Shown: positions 8,072 through 14,978 of the stretch, piece by piece
How positions within the stretch are numbered: position 1 is the stretch's first letter
How the letters are laid out: the number at the start of each line of letters is the position of its first letter
DNA from: Clostridiaceae bacterium
GTDB taxonomy: Bacteria > Bacillota > Clostridia > Oscillospirales > QAMX01
DNA: 48,456 nucleotides
Direction of reading: 5' to 3'
NCBI GenBank assembly: GCA_016297585.1
Contig: JAEDGJ010000003.1
Span: forward strand, 1-48,456
Made by a program: the position numbers and the translations under genes
The notes under the pieces: model-generated
The model's input: only the letters and a program-made list of their open reading frames with translations
The model's database searches: none
Told to the model about the DNA's origin: nothing

Positions 8072-8285
8072 ACGTTTTTTCTTTCCGAAAGCGGATGGCG
8101 GCATGCGGGACTGCCGTCCGTTCGATGAAACTTCCGTGCCCGTGGTGACGTCGAATCATTGACCGCGAAGGACGAAGCGGTACAGGGAGCGGCCGGCAGG
8201 GAGTGTTCGTGAGGACGAGCCGGCGCTTGAGGGTCGGGCTGTTTTATAAACGTGCGGAAGCAAACGGATAAAAGGAGAAAACCGG
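8072..8285. other. Non-coding part of the 7686-8285 gap
   Basis: The 600-base gap between 7685 and 8286 holds the small RNA unit and this remainder. It contains two small inverted repeats, ACCGC/GCGGT near 8160-8180 and GCCGGC/GCCGGC enclosing TCGT-GAGG-ACGA near 8190-8225. They may be leader structure for the downstream membrane-protein gene. No clear promoter or open frame was seen. Confidence 0.35.
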
Positions 8286-8756
8286 TTGATCAGTTTTTTG
8301 CAGACATACGGCGTTGTTTTTCTGTTATCGATGGTGCCTGTGGCGGAGCTGCGCGCCGCCATTCCGGCGGGGATCGCGATGGGGCTGGAGCCCTGGGCGG
8401 TCCTGCTTGTCAGCGTGCTCGGGAACATGGTGCCCGTGCCGCTGATTCTGCTGCTGATTCGGGGGATTTTCCGCTGGTTTTTGCGGCTGGGCGGCGTTTT
8501 TGCGCGCATTGTGAACTGGCTGGAGCGAAAAGCGGCGAAGAAGGCGTCGCTGCTTTACCGGTATGAGCTGCTGGGGCTGGTGATTCTGGTGGCGGTGCCT
8601 TTGCCGGGAACCGGCGCATGGACCGGCGCGCTGGTGGCGGCCATGCTGGAAATCCGCATGAAGACGGCGGTGCCGGCCATCCTTCTGGGCGTTTGCATCG
8701 CCGGCTGCATCGTGCTGGCGCTTTCCTGCGGCGTGGGAATGCTGTTTTCCGCGTAA
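8286..8756 (+). CDS. COG2426 / small multidrug export family membrane protein
   Basis: An integral membrane protein of 156 aa with four or five hydrophobic segments. The start contains MVPVAELRAAIPAGIAMGL and the middle VAVPLPGTGAWTGALVA, both characteristic of the COG2426 (Pfam Sm_multidrug_ex) family. Despite the family name, transport of drugs has not been shown for most members. The start codon is TTG at 8286, supported by AAGGAG eight bases upstream. It stands 72 bases before the nucleotide-sugar gene and may be co-transcribed with it; no promoter was identified for either. Confidence 0.85.
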   Translation: MISFLQTYGVVFLLSMVPVAELRAAIPAGIAMGLEPWAVLLVSVLGNMVPVPLILLLIRGIFRWFLRLGGVFARIVNWLERKAAKKASLLYRYELLGLVILVAVPLPGTGAWTGALVAAMLEIRMKTAVPAILLGVCIAGCIVLALSCGVGMLFSA

Positions 8757-8828
8757 GAAGGAAAAGGGGGGCGCATTGCCGGCAGAGATCCTGCGGGTGG
8801 GAAACCCGGCGTTTTCACAAAGGGAAGA

Positions 8829-10055
8829 ATGAAGGGTGACGGTTCGGTGGAAAACTGCAAGAAAAAGGGGAGCGGGGAAGGAACGGACGTGCAAAGGATG
8901 CCGGTGCGGATCGAGGATTTGCTGGGCAGAGAACCGATCCGGCCCGATATGGAGGAAGTCTTTGCGCATATCGCCGGGAAGGCCGTGCTGATAACCGGCG
9001 TCGGTTCCATCGGCTCGGAGCTTGCAAGACAGGTCGCCTCCCACCGTCCGGGACACCTGATTCTGTTTGATATATATGAAAACAACGCGTACGACGTCCA
9101 GCAGGAGCTGCGGGCAAAGTATCCGGATCTGAAGCTCGATACGGTGATCGGTTCGGTTCGGGACGGCAGGAAGGTATTCGGCTTATTTGAGGCATACCGT
9201 CCCGACATCGTCTACCATGCGGCGGCGCACAAGCATGTGCCGCTGATGGAAGACAGCCCCTGCGAAGCGATCAAAAACAATACGCTGGGGACCTATATAA
9301 CGGCGTATGCCGCGATGGCGCACGGCTGCAAAAAGTTTGTTCTGATCAGCACGGACAAGGCGGTTCATCCCACCAGTATCATGGGGGCATCGAAACGCCT
9401 GTGCGAGATGATCCTTCAGGCCTTCGACCGCAGGATCAAAGAGGGCAGAGCATCTGAGATCCCGCAGGCTTTCATACACGGCATGGATGAGGTGCTGGCG
9501 GCGCCCGGGGTGACGGAAGCGCTGAAGAAGGCAGAGACGGAGTTTGTCGCGGTGCGCTTCGGCAATGTTCTCGGCAGCAGCGGCTCGGTCGTCCCGCTGT
9601 TCCAAAAGCAGATCGAAGCCGGAGGCCCGGTGACCGTGACCCATCCGGACGTCATCCGTTACTTCATGACGATTCCGGAAGCGGTCAGTCTCGTGCTTCT
9701 GGCGGGCGCCTACGCGAAAGGCGGGGAGATCTTCGTGCTGGACATGGGGGAGCCCGTAAAAATCGACACCTTGGCGCGCCGGCTGATCCGGATGTCCGGT
9801 TACACGCCGGATGTGGACATCAGGATCGAGTATACCGGGCTGAGAAGCGGCGAAAAGCTCTACGAGGAGAAGCTGATGGCGGAAGAAGGACTGAAAAAGA
9901 CGAAGAACCGCCTGATCCACATCGGCAGTCCGATACCGTTTGACATCGAGACCTTCTGGCAGCAGCTCTGCGGGCTTTTTGAAGCGGCCCGTAAAGAGGA
10001 AGCGGACATCCGGGAAAGGGTCAAAAAAGTCGTTCCCACCTACCATCCCGTATAG
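8829..10055 (+). CDS. CapD/FlaA1-like soluble nucleotide-sugar 4,6-dehydratase
   Basis: Extended short-chain dehydrogenase of 408 aa related to the catalytic half of CapD/WbpM and to PseB/FlaA1, which act on UDP-GlcNAc. Family marks: VYHAAAHKHVPLME, STDKAVHPTSIMGASK (Met in place of the usual catalytic Tyr, as in this family), VRFGNVLGSSGSV and LRSGEKLYEE. The N-terminal membrane domain of CapD is absent. Two oddities: the glycine motif reads TGVGSIGSE, one residue shorter than the usual TGAGGSIGSE, and about 30 extra residues (roughly 203-236) lie before VRFGNV. ATG 8829 is used; GTG or ATG starts near 8889-8898 are alternatives giving the usual MPVRIEDLLGREPI-type beginning. No other polysaccharide gene is nearby. 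Confidence 0.82.
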   Translation: MKGDGSVENCKKKGSGEGTDVQRMPVRIEDLLGREPIRPDMEEVFAHIAGKAVLITGVGSIGSELARQVASHRPGHLILFDIYENNAYDVQQELRAKYPDLKLDTVIGSVRDGRKVFGLFEAYRPDIVYHAAAHKHVPLMEDSPCEAIKNNTLGTYITAYAAMAHGCKKFVLISTDKAVHPTSIMGASKRLCEMILQAFDRRIKEGRASEIPQAFIHGMDEVLAAPGVTEALKKAETEFVAVRFGNVLGSSGSVVPLFQKQIEAGGPVTVTHPDVIRYFMTIPEAVSLVLLAGAYAKGGEIFVLDMGEPVKIDTLARRLIRMSGYTPDVDIRIEYTGLRSGEKLYEEKLMAEEGLKKTKNRLIHIGSPIPFDIETFWQQLCGLFEAARKEEADIRERVKKVVPTYHPV

Positions 10056-10080
10056 AAGCGCCCTGTCCCGGCAGAACGAA

Positions 10081-10127
10081 AAAAGTTGGAATCCTACCTG
10101 CTTGCGGTGTGATTCCAACTTTTCTTT
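10081..10127 (+). terminator. Intrinsic terminator after the nucleotide-sugar gene
   Basis: Stem AAAAGTTGGAATC (10081-10093) with GATTCCAACTTTT (10111-10123), followed by a T-rich tail. Confidence 0.75.
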
Positions 10128-10132
10128 GTGCG

Positions 10133-10174
10133 TAAAAAAGAATTACCTGACTTGAAAGGAATCAAGTCAGGTAA
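10133..10174 (-). terminator. Intrinsic terminator of the tRNA operon
   Basis: Perfect 13-bp inverted repeat (10143-10155 and 10162-10174) with loop AAGGAA; on the minus strand it is followed by TTCTTTTTT. It lies seven bases after the initiator tRNA. Confidence 0.85.
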
Positions 10175-10180
10175 CGGATT

Positions 10181-10256
<76 letters not shown>

Positions 10257-10266
10257 ATATGAAATT

Positions 10267-10356
10267 TGGTGCCGGAGACCGGGTTCGAACCGGTACGGAG
10301 GTCACCCCCCACGGGATTTTAAGTCCCGGGCGTCTGCCAGTTTCGCCACTCCGGCA
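10267..10356 (-). tRNA. tRNA-Leu (TAA)
   Basis: A 90-base class II tRNA with a long variable arm, acceptor stem TGCCGGA/TCCGGCA and encoded CCA. The anticodon TAA corresponds to plus-strand 10319-10321. Only ten bases separate it from the initiator tRNA. Confidence 0.95.
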
Positions 10357-10391
10357 AGTCGCCATCGAAACGTTTTCCCGACTGCTCAATC

Positions 10392-10420
10392 AGTATAGCA
10401 CAGCTTGCAGGATTTGTCAA
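10392..10420 (-). promoter_or_regulatory. Sigma-A promoter of the tRNA-Leu/tRNA-fMet operon
   Basis: Minus strand TTGACA (10415-10420), 17-base spacer, TATACT (10392-10397), about 35 bases before the tRNA-Leu 5' end. It is near consensus, as expected for a tRNA promoter. Confidence 0.85.
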
Positions 10421-10440
10421 GGGGCAATTCCAAATTTTTT

Positions 10441-10647
10441 TCAGGAATCGGAACGGTATTCCAGGATGTCACCGGGCTGACAGTCGAGAACCTCGCAGAG
10501 CCGCTCGAGCGTCTCCAGGCGGATGGCGCGGGCATGACCGTTTTTGAGGACGGAGAGGTTCGCCATTGTGATGCCGACGCGGGCGGAAAGCTCGGTGAGG
10601 CTGATTTTCCGGCGCGCCATCATGACGTCGAGGTTAATGATAATCAT
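10441..10647 (-). CDS. XRE/Cro-type helix-turn-helix regulator (YozG-like)
   Basis: A 68-residue DNA-binding protein made of a single Cro/C1-type HTH: ARRKISLTELSARVGITMANLS, LKNGHARAIRLETLERLCEVL and QPGDILEY. This is the small YozG-like class that habitually follows a DUF2975 membrane protein, as here (24 bases apart). Such pairs are thought to link a membrane signal to transcription, though the signal is unknown. ATG at 10647 is preferred because GGAG lies nine bases upstream; a TTG at 10662 would add five residues. Confidence 0.85.
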   Translation of the reverse strand: MIIINLDVMMARRKISLTELSARVGITMANLSVLKNGHARAIRLETLERLCEVLDCQPGDILEYRSDS

Positions 10648-10671
10648 GGCTTTTGGCTCCAAACCCCGCTT

Positions 10672-11121
10672 TCAGATGGTGAGGTCGTTTTCTTCCTTGA
10701 TCGCCCGGGCACGGTCGACCAGATTCGCCAGCGCCAGCGCCGCAACGCCGATGCCGAAGCCCATGACGGCGATACAGAAGACAAAGGGGAGCATCCGGAA
10801 CGCCATTTGATGGGTCAGACCGAGGACGGCGGACAGAATGCACACGGCGCCGGTATCGAGAAACGCCAGAATGCCGATGGCCTTCATCGCCCGGACATTC
10901 TCCCGGCAGAAGGAGCGGTCACACGCAATGTTTGTGACCACGCGCCAGAAGATCACCAGCGCAGCATAGCAGGGAACGGATAAAAACGGAAGCGCCCAGC
11001 GAAAAGCGGACGAAACGTCGTAATCCAGACGCCCCAGCAGGGAAAACGCCAGTACGGCGGCGCCCATGACGCCGATCAGCACCGTTGCGATGCGCAGCCA
11101 TACGATCATCGAGCGTTTCAA
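10672..11121 (-). CDS. DUF2975 membrane protein
   Basis: A 149-residue protein with four hydrophobic segments (about residues 7-28, 45-65, 83-103, 112-134), matching DUF2975 in size and topology and in its pairing with a YozG-like HTH gene. The start is TTG at 11121, eight bases after GGAGG, with an ATG four codons later as the alternative. A near-consensus promoter lies just upstream and diverges from the AbrB-ABC operon. Confidence 0.78.
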   Translation of the reverse strand: MKRSMIVWLRIATVLIGVMGAAVLAFSLLGRLDYDVSSAFRWALPFLSVPCYAALVIFWRVVTNIACDRSFCRENVRAMKAIGILAFLDTGAVCILSAVLGLTHQMAFRMLPFVFCIAVMGFGIGVAALALANLVDRARAIKEENDLTI

Positions 11122-11144
11122 ATAAACCGCCTCCTTCCGCCCCT

Positions 11145-11173
11145 ATCATAGCACAGCGGACGGAAAAAGTCAA
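11145..11173 (-). promoter_or_regulatory. Sigma-A promoter of DUF2975-XRE operon
   Basis: Minus strand TTGACT (11168-11173), 17-base spacer, TATGAT (11145-11150). It is back to back with the plus-strand promoter at 11204-11232. Confidence 0.75.
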
Positions 11174-11203
11174 CCTTCCGATGCTTTTGCCTTCCCTGCG
11201 CTC

Positions 11204-11232
11204 TTGACAAACAAAGTGGGAAATAGTATACT
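11204..11232 (+). promoter_or_regulatory. Sigma-A promoter of the AbrB-ABC operon with palindrome over the -10
   Basis: TTGACA (11204-11209), 17-base spacer, TATACT (11227-11232). The 10-bp palindrome TAGTATACTA (11224-11233) covers the -10 box and could be an operator for the AbrB-like protein encoded just downstream; that binding is inference. Confidence 0.75.
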
Positions 11233-11270
11233 AAGTATGAAAAAACCTACTTACAAAGGAGGAAGCCGGC

Positions 11271-11531
11271 ATGAAGAAAGCGGTGCCGCCGAAAGGCAAG
11301 CATATGTTTGGAACGGTTCGCGTCGGGGAAAAGGGGCAGATCGTGATCCCCAAAAGGGCGAGGGAGATCTTCTCGATTTCGCCGGGTGACGAGCTGACGG
11401 TGCTGGGCGACGAGGAACAGGGACTGGCGCTGATCAAAAACGAGAAATTCCTGCAGATCGTCGCGGAGATTATGAAACGGCAGGAGCTGCCGGAGGGATG
11501 GGAGGAAACGGAAAGTGACGACGGCGATTGA
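11271..11531 (+). CDS. AbrB/MazE/SpoVT-family DNA-binding protein
   Basis: A regulator of 86 aa with one swapped-hairpin AbrB domain: GTVRVGEKGQIVIPKRAREI, then GDELTVLGDEEQGLALI. It is preceded by AAAGGAGGAAG at 11256-11266. Its 3' end overlaps the ABC ATPase gene by 17 bases, so it probably controls the operon, most simply by binding at its own promoter. No toxin partner is present, which argues against a MazE antitoxin role. Confidence 0.9.
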   Translation: MKKAVPPKGKHMFGTVRVGEKGQIVIPKRAREIFSISPGDELTVLGDEEQGLALIKNEKFLQIVAEIMKRQELPEGWEETESDDGD

Positions 11532-12255
11532 AACAAGGGGACTGACCAAGCGCTACGGAACGCGCACGGCGGTCGACGGGCTGTCGCTTTGTGTCAAAAC
11601 TGGTGAGATCTTCGGCCTTTTGGGCGCAAACGGCGCGGGCAAGACGACGACCATCCGGATGCTCTGCGGGCTGACGCCGGTCAGCGGGGGCGACGCGCTG
11701 GTCTGCGGAGACAGCATCGTCACGGCGCCGGGCAAGGTGAAGGCGAAGATCAACCTGTCGCCGCAGGAGACCGCCGTCGCGTCCCGGCTGACGGTGGAGG
11801 AAAATCTCGCGCTGATCGCCCGGCTGTACGGCAGTACGGCCGCCGAGGCGCGCGAAAAGGCGAAGCGGCAGATGCGGGAGCTCGGGCTGGAGGCGCGCGC
11901 CGGGGATCGGGCAAAGGCGCTATCCGGCGGACTGCAGAGGCGGCTGTCGATCGCGATGGCGCTGATCACGGAGCCGGAGGTGCTGTTTCTGGACGAGCCG
12001 ACGCTCGGACTGGACGTCCGGGCGCGCCGGGAGCTCTGGCGGGAGATCGAGGGGCTGCGCGGACGGATGACCGTCGTGCTGACCTCGCACTATCTCGAGG
12101 AGATCGAGCATCTGGCGGACCGCGTGGCGATTCTGAACGCGGGAAAGCTGCGGACAGTGGGAACGGTCGAGGAAATCTGCGCCGAAACGGGGAAACCGTC
12201 TCTGGAAGAGGCGTTTCTGGAGCTGACGGATGGGGAAGGAGACGAGGAAGCATGA
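11515..12255 (+). CDS. ABC transporter ATP-binding protein
   Basis: ATPase subunit (246 aa) of an ABC-2 type exporter. Walker A GANGAGKT (37-44), signature LSGGLQRR (136-143), Walker B VLFLDEP (156-162) and the switch His in LTSHYLEEIEHLADR are intact. The C-terminal EEAFLELTDG is typical of DrrA/CcmA-like drug or membrane-component exporters. The start is GTG at 11515 inside the end of the AbrB gene. It overlaps the permease gene by ATGA. The substrate is unknown. Confidence 0.93.
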   Translation: MTTAIETRGLTKRYGTRTAVDGLSLCVKTGEIFGLLGANGAGKTTTIRMLCGLTPVSGGDALVCGDSIVTAPGKVKAKINLSPQETAVASRLTVEENLALIARLYGSTAAEAREKAKRQMRELGLEARAGDRAKALSGGLQRRLSIAMALITEPEVLFLDEPTLGLDVRARRELWREIEGLRGRMTVVLTSHYLEEIEHLADRVAILNAGKLRTVGTVEEICAETGKPSLEEAFLELTDGEGDEEA

Positions 12256-12989
12256 GAAGCACCGCTTTCGCGGGAAGGAACGCAAAGGAGCTTTTGCGGG
12301 ATCCGCTGACGCTGATTTTCGGGATCGGGTTTCCGGTCGTACTGATCACGCTGATTTCCGTCATGCGCAGAAGCATTCCCGATATACCGAATGCGATGTT
12401 CGGCATCGAGAACTTCGCGCCGGGTATGGCGGTGTTCGGGCTGTCGTTTCTGTCGCTGTTTTTGGGGATCCTGATTGCGGGAGACCGGGACAGCTCGTAT
12501 CTCGCCCGCATTTTCGCGTCGCCGATGACGCCTGCGGACTATCTTTGGGGCTATACGCTGCCGCTGCTGCCGGTCGCGGCGGCGCAGGGGGTCGTCTGCT
12601 TTGCCTATGCGCTGCTCTTCGATCTGAAATTCACGGTCAATCTGCTGGCGGCGGTGCTCGTTTTGGTGCCCGTTTCGCTGCTTTTTATCGCCGTCGGCAT
12701 TCTCGCCGGCTGTACGCTGACGTCGCGTCAGGTCGGCGGCGCGGCATCGATCGTCGTCAACCTCGCGGCGTGGCTTTCCGGAACCTGGTTCGACCTTGGG
12801 ATGATCGGCGGCGCGTTCGAGCGCATCTGCCGCGTTCTGCCGTTTTCCCATGCGGTGGACGCCGTCAAGGCGGCGGTTTCGGGCGATTTCGGCGCCGTCT
12901 GGGGTCATCTGGGCGTGACGCTTCTGTACGCCGCGGTCATCTATGCGGCGGGCGCGGTTCTGTTCGGACGGCGGATGAAGGGCGAATGA
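12252..12989 (+). CDS. ABC-2 type transporter permease
   Basis: Membrane subunit of 245 aa with six predicted helices and an ABC-2 layout: short N-terminal cytoplasmic part (AGRNAKELLRDPLTLIFGIG), then helices with the loop IAGDRDSSYLARIFASPMTP between helices 2 and 3. The start overlaps the ATPase stop (12252-12255), so the two form a half-transporter pair that would dimerise. A linked AbrB regulator suggests stationary-phase or stress control, which is inference. Confidence 0.9.
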   Translation: MRSTAFAGRNAKELLRDPLTLIFGIGFPVVLITLISVMRRSIPDIPNAMFGIENFAPGMAVFGLSFLSLFLGILIAGDRDSSYLARIFASPMTPADYLWGYTLPLLPVAAAQGVVCFAYALLFDLKFTVNLLAAVLVLVPVSLLFIAVGILAGCTLTSRQVGGAASIVVNLAAWLSGTWFDLGMIGGAFERICRVLPFSHAVDAVKAAVSGDFGAVWGHLGVTLLYAAVIYAAGAVLFGRRMKGE

Positions 12990-13065
12990 CAAAAAAGAAT
13001 GGCATCGTCGCAGTGCCCGAAACATAAAATTCATAATATAGGGACGAAAAAACGTCCGAAAATAC

Positions 13066-13094
13066 TTGCGTTTCCGGATGGTATAGGGTATAAT
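13066..13094 (+). promoter_or_regulatory. Sigma-A promoter of the cysteine-tail protein gene
   Basis: TTGCGT (13066-13071), 17-base spacer, perfect TATAAT (13089-13094), 43 bases before the start codon. Confidence 0.7.
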
Positions 13095-13137
13095 ATTCCT
13101 ATCCCATCGAATAGAATGCAGAAAGGAGCTTATGAAT

Positions 13138-13617
13138 ATGGATCCCAAGGTTCGTGAGCTGTTGAATCGTGTAAAAGAAGGCGCTGTTTCGTACAGCAAA
13201 GCCGCCGGCAAGTTTGCGTCGGGCGCGGCGGAGAAGGCGCGCATCAACCTTCAGATTTTCGATCTGAATACGGAGATCGATATCGCGTACAAGGAGATCG
13301 GAAAGCTCGTCTACGATATGCACACCGGAGAAGACGTGGCGGGAGAAGCCGTAGAGGCGCAGATCGACGCGATCGACGCCAAGAAGGCGCAGCTTGTCGA
13401 GCTCCGCGCGCGGCTTGCCTCCTTTAAGACCGCGCAGAATACGGCGGAGGAACCGGCAGAGGACGCCTGCGAGGAGCCCTGCTGCTGTGAGCAGAAGGAT
13501 GAGCCCAAGGAAGCGTGCTGCGAACCCTGCTGCTGCGCCGAGGAGGCGCCGCAGGAGGAGGCAAAGCCCGAGGAACCCTGCTGCTGCTGCGAAGCAAAGG
13601 AAGAAGCTGACAAATAA
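13138..13617 (+). CDS. Small coiled-coil protein with cysteine-cluster tail, function unknown
   Basis: Not a recognised enzyme. Residues 1-105 form a charged helical part (DPKVRELLNRVKEG, ARINLQIFDLNTEIDIAYKE, then a coiled-coil-like AIDAKKAQLVELRARL), resembling small Clostridia proteins that usually end in a zinc ribbon. Here the last 50 residues hold 13 cysteines in repeats of the form EPCCC or EPCCCC among Glu, Lys and Ala. The DNA repeats as GAR-CCC-TGC-TGC-TGY. There is no signal peptide or membrane segment, so it is probably cytoplasmic and might bind metal or be redox active. It has its own strong promoter. ATG 13138 gives a nine-base gap from AAAGGAG; ATG 13132 is closer than ideal. 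Confidence 0.7.
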   Translation: MDPKVRELLNRVKEGAVSYSKAAGKFASGAAEKARINLQIFDLNTEIDIAYKEIGKLVYDMHTGEDVAGEAVEAQIDAIDAKKAQLVELRARLASFKTAQNTAEEPAEDACEEPCCCEQKDEPKEACCEPCCCAEEAPQEEAKPEEPCCCCEAKEEADK

Positions 13618-13685
13618 GGCGTATTTCGATAACACAGGGGATGCGGGATTGTCAAAACGCATCCCCTTGTTTTGAGGAGCATGGC

Positions 13686-14978
13686 ATGAAACTGGATTAC
13701 CTGTTTGCAGACGTTGCGGCGCTGCTGCCGGAGGGTGTGCGAAAGGGTGTGTATGTCGGCGTCGCGGACGGAAAGATCGTCTGGGTATCGGACGAGGCGC
13801 CGGAGGAATGCGGCGCGCGTGTCATTCGCCGTCCGCGCCGTGTGCTGCTGCCGGGGCTAACGAACGCGCATACCCATATTGCGATGACCGCGTTCCGCGG
13901 CTATGCGGACGATCTGCCGCTGCAGGCGTGGCTGAACGAGAAGATCTTTCCCGCGGAGGCAAAGCTCGACGCGCGGGGCGTCTATCTCGGGGCGCGGCTC
14001 GGCATGCTCGAGGCGCTGTCGTGCGGCACCACGGCCATCTGCGACGCGTATTTCCGGCTGACGAGCGTGGCGAAGGCGGCAAAGGAGTGCGGCATCCGCG
14101 CAAATCTCTGCAATATGCTGATCTATTTCGGCGAAGGCGCCGCGCCCGACAGCGACAATTCCTTCCGCGAGGCGCTGGAGGTGCTGGAGGCGTATCCCGA
14201 CGATCCGCTCGTCACCGCCGATATGGGACTGCACGCCGTCTATACCTCCGGACCCGCGTCCTGGAGAAAGGCCGGCGAATTTGCGCGCGCGCATGGACTG
14301 CGGCTGCATCTGCACCTGTCCGAGACGCGGCAGGAAAATGACGATTGCCGCAAGCAGTACGGCCGCTCGCCGACGCAGGCGCTGGCGCGGGAGGGCGTTT
14401 TCGACGGCCCCGTGCTCGCCGCGCACGGCGTGTACCTCGACGATGCGGACCGGGAGCTCCTGCGCACGCACGGCGTGACCGTGGCGCACAATCCGACGTC
14501 CAACTGCAAGCTCGCGTCCGGCATCGCGGCGGTGCAGGCGCTGGAGGGGATTCCGACGGCGCTCGGCACGGACGGGATGGCGTCGAACAACTCGCACGAT
14601 CTGTTCGGCGAGATGAAGCTCTGCGCGCTGCTCGGCAAGGTGCGCGCGGGAGACGCGGCGGCGCTCCCCGCGGCATCCGTCGTCCGGATGGCGACGGAAG
14701 GAGGCGCCGCGGCGCGCGGAAAGAGCGGCTGCGCGGGGAAAATCGCGGTGGGCTGTGACGCCGATCTCGCGCTTGTCAACTTCGATACGCCGGCGCTGTC
14801 CCCGTGCTACGACGTGCTGTCGCATCTCGTCTACGCGGCGACGGGGCGGGACGTCGAGCTGACGATGACCGCGGGACGCGTCGTTTACGAAAACGGCGAG
14901 TTCCCGGGGCTGGATGCGGAGAGATGTGCGGCGGAGCTGCGCGAATACTGTAAAGCAACGTTTGGAGAACAACTATGA
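13686..14978 (+). CDS. Amidohydrolase, MtaD/S-adenosylhomocysteine deaminase-like
   Basis: A 430-residue metal-dependent hydrolase of the ATZ/TRZ deaminase group. Metal ligands: NAHTH (His 62, 64), HLHLSET, AHGVYL, and the Asp in GTDGMASNNSHD. The last motif and overall length fit 5'-methylthioadenosine/S-adenosylhomocysteine deaminases, though guanine-type or other aminohydrolases cannot be excluded. Start at ATG 13686, eight bases after GAGGAG; an earlier ATG at 13641 lacks a site. It overlaps the flippase-like gene by ATGA, placing it at the head of the yab cluster. Confidence 0.85.
   Translation: MKLDYLFADVAALLPEGVRKGVYVGVADGKIVWVSDEAPEECGARVIRRPRRVLLPGLTNAHTHIAMTAFRGYADDLPLQAWLNEKIFPAEAKLDARGVYLGARLGMLEALSCGTTAICDAYFRLTSVAKAAKECGIRANLCNMLIYFGEGAAPDSDNSFREALEVLEAYPDDPLVTADMGLHAVYTSGPASWRKAGEFARAHGLRLHLHLSETRQENDDCRKQYGRSPTQALAREGVFDGPVLAAHGVYLDDADRELLRTHGVTVAHNPTSNCKLASGIAAVQALEGIPTALGTDGMASNNSHDLFGEMKLCALLGKVRAGDAAALPAASVVRMATEGGAAARGKSGCAGKIAVGCDADLALVNFDTPALSPCYDVLSHLVYAATGRDVELTMTAGRVVYENGEFPGLDAERCAAELREYCKATFGEQL

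Noticed and set aside
8160..8225. Two ACGA-containing hairpins before the COG2426 gene, considered as a guanidine-II riboswitch
   Set aside because: The ACGA sequences are not placed as tetraloops on GC stems and the downstream gene is not an SMR guanidine exporter.
11271..11531. AbrB-family gene as a MazE-type antitoxin
   Set aside because: No toxin gene follows; the overlapping downstream gene is an ABC ATPase.
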